Source: Mesorhabditis belari
Lineage: Eukaryota; Nematoda; Chromadorea; Rhabditida; Rhabditidae
Length of the DNA: 64,000 nucleotides
Direction: 5' to 3'
Assembly (NCBI GenBank): GCA_958450365.1
Contig: CAUEEP010000743.1
Location: forward strand, 7,208,501 to 7,272,500
The notes under the pieces are model-generated. The model was not told the origin of the DNA, did not search any database, and was given only the letters and a program-made list of their open reading frames with translations. Shown here one piece after another: positions 24,223 to 35,600 of the stretch; position 1 is the first letter of the stretch, and each line of letters starts with the position of its first letter. The position numbers and the translations under genes are program-made.

Positions 24223-25464
24223 TTAGGTTGGTGCAGATGAAACTTCCGTCACATTTGTTTGTTTATATATTGAAGATATTTGTCTATCTGAAAGAGCGTC
24301 TCTTTGCGCGTCTTTTGATATCTAGGACTTATGCGTTTTACTTAATTTGAAGTAATTTTTAGCTTCTAGAAAATGGTTGACCAAAAATTTCGAGTGCGGG
24401 TTTGCTTGTTGTATGATTTTAAACAAGGCAGAATGCCTGCGAAATCTCATCGTGCTCTGTGCAAAGCATTCGGCGATGACGTGTTATCCGAACGTCAATG
24501 CCGGACTTGGTTTCAGCGCTTCCGAGACGGTGATGAAAGTTTGGAAGACGAAAAACGCGGGAATCCGCCTCAAATTGTCGACAACGATGAGTTGAAGGAC
24601 GCTATCGAATCGGATCCATGCTAAACAACTCGGGAGCTTGCAGAGCTGTTTGACTGCGACCATACAACCATTCTCCGCCATTTGCACGCAATTGGTAAGA
24701 CGAATCGGTGTGGAAAATCGGTGCCACATCAGCTCAGCGACGCAAACAAAGCGGCTCGAGCTACAATGGCTGGAGTTCTCATCCGCCGCGCAAAGACCAC
24801 CGGTTTTCTCGACTCCATTGTTACGGCAGATGAAAAGTGGATATGTTAAGACAACACAACGAGAAAACGGCAGTGGTTGGACGCCGGTGAACCGCCAAAA
24901 CCGAATCCCAAACCGAATATCCACGGAAAAAAGGTGATGCTTTGTATTTGGTGGAATAGTAAAGGTCTCGTGTATTTTGAGGTGCTGGATTCGGGCCAAA
25001 GAGTCACGGCGGATCTCTACAAAGCCCAATTTAGCCGCGTGAACCAGGCATTGCGTCGTCAAGGCAATAACACGGCGACTACAAAATTCCTCCACGATAA
25101 CGCTCGACCCCACACCGCAAAGATCACTCAGCAGAAAATCGAGGAATTGGGCTGGGAAGTTCTGCCTCATCCGCCATATAGCCCGGACTTGGCCCCATCC
25201 GACTACCACTTGTTTCGGTCGATGCAGCACTCTTTAGCAGAAAAAAAATTCAAAAACCGCGAAGAAGTTGAAATCTGGGTGTCCAACTTCTTCGAGTCGC
25301 AGTTGCCCGAGTTCTGCGAAAAGGGCATCCATTCTCTGTGTGGAAGATGGCAAAGAGTCATTGATAATGATGGCGAAAATCTTTTGGATTGAGGTTCTGT
25401 ATTAGGATTTTTATGATAAATTTTGTTTATGGTTCCAACGGAAGTTTCATCTGCACCAATCTAA
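24223..25464 (+). mobile_element. Full-length mariner transposon, inactivated
   Basis: 1242 bp, flanked by TA, with inverted ends beginning TTAGGTTGGTGCAGATGAAA and matching for about 27 bases. It sits inside the loop between the two arms of the large inverted repeat. The transposase is described separately. Confidence 0.95.
24373..25392 (+). pseudogene. Mariner transposase with two in-frame stops
   Basis: A single frame of 340 codons covers the whole transposase, interrupted by TAA at 24622 and TAA at 24847. The N-terminal helix-turn-helix region begins MVDQKFRVRVCLLYDFKQGR. The catalytic triad context is visible as TADEKW, FLHDNARPH and YSPDLAPSDYHLF, giving the DD34D arrangement of mariners. 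The first stop follows the DNA-binding half; the second falls just after the first catalytic Asp block. With no frameshifts and few lesions, the copy is probably young. It cannot make a full-length enzyme without readthrough. Confidence 0.93.
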
Positions 25465-25533
25465 TAGTATTTTCTTCAAATGATTCAGAATTTTCGCGTA
25501 ACGGCTTCTACGACGATTTTTAAGACATCAAAT

Positions 25534-26757
25534 CGATTGCTATAATCATGTAGGCAAATGTTTCTAGATCATTTACCTTCAAAGGGAATGTAAAAATATC
25601 GAGTTTGAACGAAGTTATGCACTTTTTTGTGAGCCGACTCCGTAACTTTCAGCCGCCGGAAATCCCCACTGTGCTTACCTTTCCTGTCGCACGTAAGAAA
25701 AAATGACGGCTGGCACACTTGGAGGCTTTTTTTCAAAAAAATGTATAACTTGGCTCAACGTTAGTATTTTTGCAAACTTTTCGTAGATATTTCATCTGTA
25801 AACATTTGGCTTTCTTTTGACATATAAATGAACTCAATCCGTTGCAAAGCCGATGTTTTAGAAGCCGCAATAGGTAACCCCCTCCCCCCTTTAGACGCTT
25901 TTTGGCTTTTCCGCTATTGTGAGGCAGTGTACGGGGGACGTTTTTCAATCCCAATAAAACTCTTTATTTTTTACTTATAGGGGCAATTTTGGTCAAAAAT
26001 TTCGAATTTCATAGTTGTTTTGTCGAAAAACCGACGATTTTCGGCCTGAAATGGGCTTTTTAAAAATGGGGTCGCGGTCCCTACTTATATCTATTTCATT
26101 TTAATATAATATTGCCGGACGAAAAGCGGGTATCCACTATTAAACCTTTGATTGAAGTTTTATTTACCACATGAAATTAATGGTGCTAAATAAATTTTAC
26201 TTTTAATTTTATTTCTTGCAACAACAACAACAACAACAACAATATACCAAGTGAAAGGTGTAAAAACCCGTAAAAATGAGCACTCAAATGACAATAACCT
26301 GAAATAAATTTTATACCCGTTTAGGAGGAATGATATGTGTAAAAACAACAACTGAACAATAATAATAACATAATGATCTCAAAACAACAATCGTACTGTT
26401 AAAACATAATTATAGTTATATGATAAAGGACCTGCATAGGGTGAGAATAAATTTTGAGAATGAATACAATGTTTGACCCTCCGACGTGGTTGCTAAAAAA
26501 ATATTATATAGACATTTCCTATTTGAATGTCCTATCTAACTCTGCTAATAAGCGTACCACTCAAATTTAAAACAACAAACCTTTAAGACGACGGAGAGGT
26601 TGAACGCGAAGACTGTTGACGAATAATGGGCTGTTGACGTCGTGCACCCACACGTGTACCCACCAATCCCGGTTGAAAGCCCGTACTGTATATTCGGCTA
26701 AAAACACCAGTGTTATTTACTTCTTTAAATTAACATCTTGACTGAATTTAATACTTT
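25534..26757. repeat. Large inverted repeat, right arm
   Basis: Inverted copy of 22129-23235. It is 117 bases longer: 114 are explained by an insertion with target duplication (26200-26313) and 3 by one extra triplet near 26583. It includes an inverted copy of the SET gene's terminal exon (about 26580-26705), disconnected from the rest of that gene. Confidence 0.93.
26188..26313. mobile_element. 102 bp insertion with 12 bp target duplication in the right arm
   Basis: AAATAAATTTTA occurs at 26188-26199 and again at 26302-26313 but only once in the left arm. The 102 bases between contain an ACAACAACA run and no terminal inverted repeat. Absence from the left arm shows that it inserted after the duplication. 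Confidence 0.75.
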
Positions 26758-26892
26758 CAATATCCGGGGGGGTAAAATTTTAAGATCCGGTGGGGTAAAA
26801 TTTTAACGCATAAAACTACCTCAAAAAATGGTTTTGAAGAAAAAAAATTAATTTGAGGAAAAAGAAAGTAAAAGCTTTTAAACACAACTTAC

Positions 26893-26962
26893 TTTATATT
26901 GAAGAAGCGAACCGATGATTTCGTGTGTTCCAGATGGATGAATTGAAGTGGCTCCGATGATC
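26893..26962 (-). CDS. Orphan coding-like exon
   Basis: 70 bases bounded by a TTTAG acceptor and a GTAAGT donor on minus, reading IIGATSIHPSGTHEIIG and onward without a stop. It lies just outside the right arm. No partner exon could be assigned on either side, where MITEs have inserted. It may be a fragment of a broken gene; I do not recognise the family. Confidence 0.4.
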
Positions 26963-27160
26963 CTAAAGAAATATATTAAATATCGAAACTAAATCAACAA
27001 AGTTAAAAACAAGTTATAAAAAGGCTACTAATCGGCCCGAAAAATAATGAAAAATGAAATGATTTTTGTTGCAAACACTTAGACACTTAAACAAAAGAGC
27101 TTATTTTAGAAAAGGTAAATTTTGATTTTTCTCTTTGTATAGCTCCGTCCGTTCGCTTTC

Positions 27161-27266
27161 GTTAATATTATCTTTTAGAGCTTTTTAAAACGCGAAAAAA
27201 GGTGCGCTAATGGGCTAAGTGCGGAAAAAAAGGTGCGCAAAAAAAGGGCGCATTTGTCCCACTCCA
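27161..27266. mobile_element. Truncated family B hAT-like MITE
   Basis: Only the right half is present (from TAGAGCTTTTTAAAACGCG to GCATTTGTCCCACTCC). It lies 100 bases left of a complete copy. Confidence 0.6.
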
Positions 27267-27369
27267 CGTAGTTTTGCTTCCTACATTGTTTTTAAAGCAA
27301 TTAGTGTTTCAATATAGAGTTTAACTTCATTTATCAATAGAATCAATAGAACAAAAAATAGAATAAAAT

Positions 27370-27841
27370 GGGGAGTGGGACAAATGCGACCTTTTTTTGC
27401 GCACTCGGACATTTGCGCACCTTGCCCATTAGCGCACTTTTTTTCGCGTTTTAAAAAAGCTCTAAAAGCTAATATTAACCAATTTCTATTCCAAAAGTTA
27501 TTTTTCGAGGTAATTTGAGGGTATCGAATTCAAATTGTGACATATCAGAGCGTGTAGAACCGATTTGAAAGACAAAACGGCTAGATCAAATTACAGAAAA
27601 TTGTCGATTTTTCTCTTTACATAACTCCGTCCGTTTGTTTCCACAAGCTCTGATATGCCAAAATTTCGATTCTACGCCCTAAAATTACCTAGAAAAACAA
27701 TTTTTGGAATAGAAATTGGTTAATATTAGCTTTTAGAGCTTTTTTAAAAGGCGAAAAAAGGTGCGCTAATGGGCTAAGTGCGGAAAAAAAGGTGCGCAAA
27801 TGTCCGGGTGCGCAAAAAAAAGGTCGCATTTGTCCCACTCC
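27370..27841. mobile_element. hAT-like MITE family B, copy 3
   Basis: Complete ends (GGGAGTGGGACAAATGCGAC and its complement) with ATAAAATG on both sides as an 8 bp target duplication. It is inserted at the edge of the repeat spanning 27842-28115, which is an inverted copy of 19320-19605. Confidence 0.88.
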
Positions 27842-28115
27842 CATAAAATGAGCTAAAGTTGCAAAAAAAAATGATTTTTGCGCAAAAAGGCGGACTACGG
27901 TATTTAGTGCATTTTAGTGCGCCACCCCAAAATGTTTTCTCGGAAAATGCTTGCCAGTGATTAATATTGCCTATTTGGATAAATAATGCTACTAGCATTG
28001 CTCTGTGCAATAGTTTGATCTCAGATCTCTCAAATCGAACCGTTTTGGTTGGGGTTAGACAACAGAAAAGTGAAATTTAGACGTTTGCTGACGGTTCAGC
28101 TCTCATTTATAACAA
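27842..28115. repeat. Dispersed repeat, inverted copy of 19320-19605
   Basis: Shares long stretches with 19320-19605 in inverse (TTTAGTGCATTTTAGTGCGC, AATGTTTTCTCGGAAAATGC). Unclassified; it generates 79- and 78-codon chance ORFs at both places. Confidence 0.75.
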
Positions 28116-28409
28116 ATAGGATAAAAGTAAGATACTAGATATTATTAAAAATTTACTAATCGTTGTCTTAATCTAAAAAATGAGTAAGTTGATAGAAATT
28201 ATAAGCAAGTTTTCAGATCAACCAGATTGCGAGTGCGCTGTTTTCAATCCAGAAAGCGCGAGTTGACGATCCGTCGATCGATGCTTTCACTATCAGCTGT
28301 TCGTTTGTGAAGTTGTAATGTAATGCGATGTAATGTAGAAAGTAATGCATTGGCTTCAAAATTCAGTGATAATGATTCGAGTTTTAGCAACAACGATGCC
28401 TCGAAGTAT

Positions 28410-29852
28410 GACAACAGCCAGAACAACGACGTCAACCACTACAACTACCAAAAAAAACGAAAACGACAATCACAACAACTCCAACAACAACTTTTCACAA
28501 CACCACCACTCCCACAACGACTCCTAAACGTTTTCTTGATTTTGTGTATGAAAACTCTTTAAAAAGAGCTTGCGAAGCCTCTTGGCATTATAATAATCTA
28601 ACTCGTTTCTGTTATTATGTAGAAATGGGTTCGGGGAACCGAATTGTCTTGGCTTGGGGATGTGGAATTTCTAGCAAAAGCTAGCCAAATTTCTTTGACT
28701 GATCCCAGGGATTTTGGAATAGTGACGCTCAAATCGGCTCGGTCGCGCCACTCAGTCGTCTTCTTAAGCTCTAGAGATAAACTCTAAATATATTTATTGT
28801 TACTTCAATAAATCGATTTGGAAAAAGAACAAAACTCAAATTAGCACCAAGCCAACGCTTATCAAAGGGGATTTTATGAGTGCTACTGAAAGGAATTTTT
28901 TGGACAAGAATTCATGAAATGCATGCGAGAGTGTACTTTGTTAGTGTTCAGTCAATTTGGTTTTCTTTTAGCTTACCCTTCTGGGGCTAGAAGAAGAGGG
29001 GCTTTGCTTGTTACAAAAGTCAGGTACACTTTCCAATCCAATTCACTTTCCGATCCAATTGACTTCAGCGTAATTTTCTTTTACTATTTTATCTGGTTAG
29101 AACAGTTTAAGTCTCAATGGACTGTCTAAACTGACTGTAAGTATTGGACTTCTCTTCACCCTTTAACTTTAAGAAGCCGATTTCTCAAAATCTGAACGAA
29201 TTTGTGGAGCATTGGCTCACTTTTTCAAATCAAAGACGGATTTCTCAAATTGATTGCAAAAATTGGGATTAATAGTCGAGAATTGATTTGATTTTGACAA
29301 CAATATCATTAGCTTTGATTTTAACAACAATATCATTAGCAACATCTTGACAACAATAGCATTACCTTTGAACAACAAGACTTTTCACATTGGAGTGAAA
29401 CAAAGAAATCGAGTGTAGACATATTCAGATAGCCAACACCGATCATTTACAGTAAATGGAGAAACGGTAATGATTGAAATAATATAAAAATGACAACGAT
29501 TATAGATGAGTCAAAGGCTTTTAACAAATGTGGATCTTTCGATGCAAGCAGGGCTTTTTCGATTATAGATGATTGTGATGAAGAGCTCTCATCAATTTGC
29601 GGCACAAGTAGAGCTTCGAGATGTGTAGTTAAAATAATTAGGCAGCTTTACAACGACAAAAGTCTAAGTCTCAACCGAAAACACTCATCCATCTCATTAA
29701 CAATATTTTGTTAGAAACAAAAAGCGAGGAAGGCTATAAATATTTAGTTTCTTTAGGATTTTGCTATTATTTACAATTTGGATTGATTTTAGTTCGAATG
29801 GGCGGGCATCTTGCTTCAATCGAGAGCGATAATGAGAACAAATTTGTTGAGT
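28410..29852 (+). pseudogene. C-type lectin gene remnants
   Basis: Two pieces resemble nematode C-type lectins. At about 28410-28615 a Thr/Pro-rich linker leads into a domain start with ACEASWHYNNLTRFCYY. At about 29755-29852 RMGGHLASIESDNENKFVE is the conserved GGHLASI block, preceded by a second FCYYL copy. Between them are frame changes and stops, and no continuous domain with the WND-type C-terminal motif was found. I interpret it as a decayed lectin gene or two merged remnants; a functional gene with unusual splicing is not excluded. Confidence 0.5.
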
Positions 29853-30012
29853 GAGTGGATTAACGTTTGAAAAGATAGTATCGTAATCTATTAGTAATTA
29901 GAAGAGAAAACTTAACGATTGATTTCGTTAAAAACAGTATTTCATTGAATTCTTCGTCTTTTGGTGTGAAATAAAACTCGAAATTCGGGTTTGCGTTTAG
30001 TTTTTGATAATA

Positions 30013-30544
30013 TTGGGTTGGTGAATTGAAAACTGCGGGCTATTGTCATATGTGACAGTTTGAGCACTTTCTTCAAAAGAAACCCATTTTGGTGTCAATG
30101 GAAAAGTTCTAGAGAATCAAAAATCAAGCTTATATCCAAATTTTCAGAACGATTCAAAAACTGGTTTTCAAGAAATGCCAAATTTACGAAACTTTCACAA
30201 AACTTGCATTTTAAGCGAAACTACTAAGTGTATCTTTTTGGAAATTTGGCTATAAGCCTAATTTTTGATTCTCTACAACTTTTTTATTGACACCAAAATG
30301 GGTTTCTTTTGAAGAAAGTGCTCAAATGCTCAAATTGGGACATCTCCAGTCCTCCGTCTCGCACTTGTCTCACACACAAACCAAAATCCTACTAGAATCC
30401 AAAATCCGAAAGAGGAATCCGCAAATTGCCTGTAAAATGGGCAGAAGTCGTCAATAATAATGGAAATTATATGGAATGAATTGATGGTTTTATGTTGAAT
30501 AAATTTTAGTTCAAACTCCCGCAGTTTTCAATTCACCAACCGAA
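30013..30544. mobile_element. Mariner-derived MITE (family D)
   Basis: TA-flanked with ends TTGGGTTGGTGAATTGAAAA and complement. Long complementary arms contain TTTGAGCACTTTCTTCAAAA. Near 30430 the plus strand still encodes LPVKWAEVVNNNGNYME, resembling the C-terminal end of mariner transposase. A related copy ends at 45821 and a further TIR-like end is at 30627-30655. Confidence 0.75.
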
Positions 30545-30655
30545 TAATACAGCTTGTAATACAGCTTTGAAATAGATTTCTGCATTGTTAGCTGAACTAG
30601 CAAAGTGCAAAAGCAGTGCTTCCTAAAAGTTTTCAATTCACCAACCCAATAGATA

Positions 30656-31840
30656 AATATCCAGAGCTAGGTTGATAGTTCTAAATTATAACTAATGAAA
30701 AGATAGATTTGATCGAAATACAAGATTTGTAATAGACAAAGAATGACACCGTTCTGATGGCTGGTTCTTGAAGCGCTGATCGGACTTCGAATCGAATCGA
30801 AAAACAATATCAAGCCGAAAGCAATTTTCAATATCAGATCATATCTAGAGTTGGATGATTCGACAATCGATTTCATTCCAGTTCACGGATTTATCGATCA
30901 GCAAAGTGTTTGGTTTATGGTTGGTGTTATGTCTCTCCCTGAACGGATCTAATTCCTTTTTTTAGCTGATGAATGACCCCACGTGTGCTCAGAGTTTGCT
31001 CTACTAGAGCATATTGCTATTGCCATTGCTCTCCTTATCTCGCTCGATTCGTTTGTAAAAAGTTCCGCATGTAAAAATTTAGTAGAAATCTTTTGACAAA
31101 GTGAAAAGAACAACAACAAAAACATGTTTTGGGTAAAAAAAGCAGTGCTTATATGCAATTTCTGTCCAAAAACAGACATCATTTTTTTTACTCTTGAGAA
31201 TTCTGATCTTTTTCATCTTTCGGGAGTATTTGCTTTTCAACTTTGGTGTGTATCTTGATGAGATTTTTCTTTTTTTCTAATCGTTGAACACACATATCAT
31301 CGGTTAAAGGAATTTTTGTGTGGAGAAGAGAGCGCCGATCGAACTATCCGTTGAGAAAATTAAACGTTCCAATCAGAGTTCCAATCAATTCAAGCTGTTC
31401 GCTGGTCAAGAATCAAAGCCACTACTGAAAATTGGTATGATTTTTAAATCTAAAACTTAATAAGTTTATTTCATTTATAATTTTAAAAGATTTTATTGAA
31501 AATGGTAAGAATTAAGGCACTTTCTGATTCACTATCTACGAGTTGACGTATCTATTGGGTTGGTGGAAAAATCCTTTCCGATTTTTTGGGAGAGTACCTT
31601 AAATTTGTCGAATTTTGACGTTTTATAGCTCATCCTAAAGCTGAATTCAAGATGGATCGATTGGTTCAATAATATATATTCTACTATATATAAAAGAACT
31701 AAAACGCTTGTCTGTCTGTCTGTCTGTGAGTGCTACTCCTCAACCCCTAGAGAACCGTTTCAAATAATTCATAATTAATTTCGTTTAGAATTTCATTTAG
31801 TTGTGCAACATGTTTTAAAATTTTAAAAAAATCAAGAATA
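30656..31840. other. Gene-poor stretch
   Basis: No supported gene. A frame at 30850-30950 (LELDDSTIDFIPVHGFIDQQ) follows an ATATCAG acceptor and could be a lone exon, but no partner exon was found. A mariner-like end lies near 31553, and a TGTCTGTC block at 31710-31728 has the look of a repeat terminus. Confidence 0.4.
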
Positions 31841-31847
31841 CCTGACG

Positions 31848-31990
31848 CGGGTGAGAGTCGAACCCGGGTCGTGTGGGCTAGAGACAAGTGTGCTCGCACT
31901 GCGCCATCGAGTGACCGAGTGGTTAACGCACGCGTCTCGCAAACGAACGGAAGAGAGAGGTCGCGGGTTCGCCTCCTCTCGCCGCCAATT
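31848..31990. repeat. Head-to-head pair of degenerate tRNA-like sequences
   Basis: On minus, 31848-31916 reads as a tRNA-like D-arm (GGCGCAGTGCGAGC) and T-arm (CCGGGTTCGACTC). On plus, 31910-31988 reads GACCGAGTGGTTAACGC ... CGCGGGTTCGCCTCC, a type II (Leu/Ser-like) outline. Acceptor and anticodon stems do not pair properly in either, so these look like tRNA-derived repeats, not tRNA genes. Confidence 0.5.
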
Positions 31991-32637
31991 CTTTTACTTT
32001 TTGCTCCAAAACATTTTTTTTTTGCCGCGGAGCAGTAGCGAGGCTTTTCGTTAATGAAACAAAATGCAATTTTTGATTAATTTCACTTCGAACTTTACTT
32101 TTAATTTTTATGCTTTCATTCAATTTTTCCATATTTTCTGACGTTTTCATTTTGTTATCGAAGAGACTCAGCCTAACTGAATTTCATGCCAAGCTTTGAC
32201 AGTAAAGCAATAAAAAAACAAGGAAAAAGAACCGAAACGATCTGTATAAAATGCAGAAAAAAAAGCCATAATAAATTTGAACCGAGAAATTCTTCGTCGG
32301 TTTCTCGTCGTCGGTTTCTCTCGTCTGCCAAAGAGATTTAATCATTTTTCTCAAGAAAAGGGAGTGGGTAGCGTTTTTTCTAAAAGAAGAAAACCTTTTC
32401 TGATCTGAATAGGTGTTATCTTTATAGGTGTGAAAGCGTTGTAAAGATCCCCTTGGAATGGGCCGATCGACAAGCTTTTCTTTTGCAGATTCGTGTCTTC
32501 TCTGGTCTTCTCTGGTCGATTGGCTCTGACTTTTCCCCTCCACCAAATCATTTCCTGGTTCCCTTCCCGCCGTGTCTTGTAAAAAAATTGTTCTCTTCTC
32601 ATTTCTCCAAAAGTTCACCACCACAAATTGATTGCTT

Positions 32638-35600
32638 ATGGTTGGTAATTTTCTTATTTAATTTCAAATTCTTTTACTTTTACAGGGCTATCACGGTGAT
32701 GCTGGTCCAGAAGATGGTAGAGATATCAGAGATCATCCCGTAGGGAAATGAATTTTGGATTTATTCTAAACATCCCTAGAACAGGTGCCTTTATGGCGAC
32801 GATGTGCCGGGCTTGTCATTCTCACTCTTCTCCACGCGATGACTTATGCAGATCGTTTTGGAATCGCTGGTATAAGACGTTTCATTTCTTTTCTTTTCAT
32901 TCAATATTTTCAGCTGATGAATGAAAAATCACAAATATTCCCTAATTAACTTATAGTTTTTGAGGTTTTTAAGACAATTTCCATGTTTTTAAAGTCAATT
33001 CCATGTTTTTAAAGTCAATTCCATGTTTTTAAAGTCAATTCCATGGTTTTTAGAGTCAATTCCATGTTTTTAAAGTCAATTCCATGTTTTTAAAGTCAAT
33101 TCCATGTATTTAAAGTCAATTCCATGGTTTTTAAAGTTAATTCCATGGTTTTTAAGTCAATTCCATGTTTTTAAAGACAATTTCCATGGTTTTAAAGTCA
33201 ATTCCATGTTTTTAAAGTCAATTTCGGTTCACTTTAAAACAAATTCACTAGTGAAAACACGCGTTTTTCATCAAAATCCTAACATAAACCATTTAAAATC
33301 CCTTTCTTTTTCAATTCATCTAATCATTAGCTTCTTTTGTAACTCATAAAAGCAAATTCTTTGATCTTTAATTTCTCCTATCTTTATCTAAAGCCAAACT
33401 CTCAAACTGTGCACTAAATTCACTCTGAAAACAAATGAAACTTTCTCAGGTGTTCTGCCAAAGTTGATGAAATTCTATGACATCAACAACTCTCAATCTG
33501 GCTTATTGAGTACATTGTTCATGGCAGCCACCATCGTTGGATCCCCAATAGCCGGGTATTTCGGTGATCGGTATAATCGAAAAATGATCATGTTTGTCGG
33601 CGGGATCTTTTGGGTTCTGATCATGGTTGCCACTTCGTTCGTCCCGGAAGATGTTTGCTCTATCATCAATCAGTTATTGATCTAAAAATTCCAGATGTTC
33701 TGGCTATTTATGGTCCTTCGTTGTATTGATGGTTTCTCCGATAATATTGTTTACGCGTGTGCCCCGTCATTGATCGCCGATTACTTTTTTGGCAATTTAA
33801 AAATAACAAAGAGAAAACTAATTTATTTACAGGAAAATATCGTAACTATGCTTTTATGGTTTTCTATTATGGATTGAATTTCGGGGGGTAAGAGAAGAAA
33901 AATGGGGGTAAACTGTCACATCTTTACAGCCAGTTTGGCGCCATCTTTGCAACAGTGATCGCTGATGAATATCCATGGCAGTGGTCACTTCGGTAAGCGC
34001 TACTAGATTTTCCTTAAAATTCTATCCATAATAATATCGTTTCCAGATTGGTTCCAGCGATCACAGCTGTTCTGCTCGTTTTCCTCTTTTTCGTCATCCA
34101 AGAGCCGCCACGCATCAAAAAGGAAGGCCGAATTAAAGACACGGGTCTTCTCGGCGATGTCAAATATCTTTTATCTAAGTAATCTAAATAATCTAAGTAA
34201 TCTAAGTAATCTAATAAAAAGTAACCTACCGTAAATACTGTAATAGTACCCCATCGCCCATAATGACGGTGCGGAGTGTTGCGTAGTCTAGCTTTGAACG
34301 AGTTTTTCTCGACACTGGTTTATGCTACAATGCGCGCTTAGGTATCAAAAAATAGCTGAAATTCAGGGCTATTTTTTGATACCAAAAACGCATTTTTTGA
34401 AAGTACGGGCGCTTTGAAAAAAATGAAATACTAAAAAACTTTTGTGACTACGCGACTGTACGAGGGGGCTGGGGTACTATTACAGTATTTACGGTAAGTA
34501 AATATCAATCTAATATTAAATCTATTTGCTTAAACTTTAGAAAAACCTACATATTCGTTTGTTTAACGAGAGGCATGATTGCGCATACAAGCGGTGTATC
34601 GGTGAGTAGAAAAAAAACATTTAATATAAAGAAATACATTTAGACGAATATTATATGGTACAAACAATATACAGTACAGTACAATATCCATAACATTATA
34701 CGGTACAACTAAAGGAAAGAAATACCAAATATATGATAAAAGAAATCAATAAGCTACCCGGCGGGATTGAACCCTAGAGGTTCCGACTAAGAGGCCCGAC
34801 TAAGATAGAGTCAGCCAGTCAGCCTTAGCCAGTCAGCCATGAGGGCGAAGGGGAGCTGGTTGGATTTTCTCGTTTATAGGCTTGGTGGAATCCGGATATT
34901 GTTTCAAACACGATGGAATGGTACAAAAATATCTCCATGGAGAAATACAACAACACATTTCATAATGTGAACTACAAAAAGTGAGGAAAAAGAAGGGAAA
35001 TCGATAAATCTAAAGCGTTTAGCTATGTGATCATTTCAATGTGTGCCGCGTCAGTAGTAGGAATTGCAGGAAATACGATTTTAGTTAATATTGCTGAGGT
35101 GAGTTTAAGGTTTCTTTTTTTTTAGTTTTTTGAATCGTAGATCAGTCAGAATTTTAAAGTTTTAAAACTAATTTAATCGGAAAATAAGCGCTTGATGTTT
35201 ATAAAGAAGTAAAAAAGAAAATGATTCAACTTAGATAAAGAAGAATTTAGATATATATAAATACTTTATTCAGAAAGAAATAAAGTGACATAGAAAAGTG
35301 ACATAGAAATAACGACATAAAAAAAATGTACTAGATATTAGGTTGATGCATAAGTCTTTTCGTTTTTTTCGTACTTCTGTTAAAAAGTAACAAATTCACC
35401 AATTAATCTATGGTTTGCTCTATAAAAAAAAGTGTTTTTTTGTTCAATTTCCATCTTTTTAGATCAATTTCGGTTCACTTTCAAGCAAATTCGAGAGTGA
35501 AAAACGCCTTTTTCGTAAAAATCTATAAAAAACTCTACGGAAAAATTGGCTGAATGAATTTCTCTGAAATTTTGGCGAAATATCAAACGTTTTTTTCTCT

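Noticed and set aside
24484..25230. 248-codon ORF on minus
   Set aside because: It is the antisense shadow of the mariner transposase frame.
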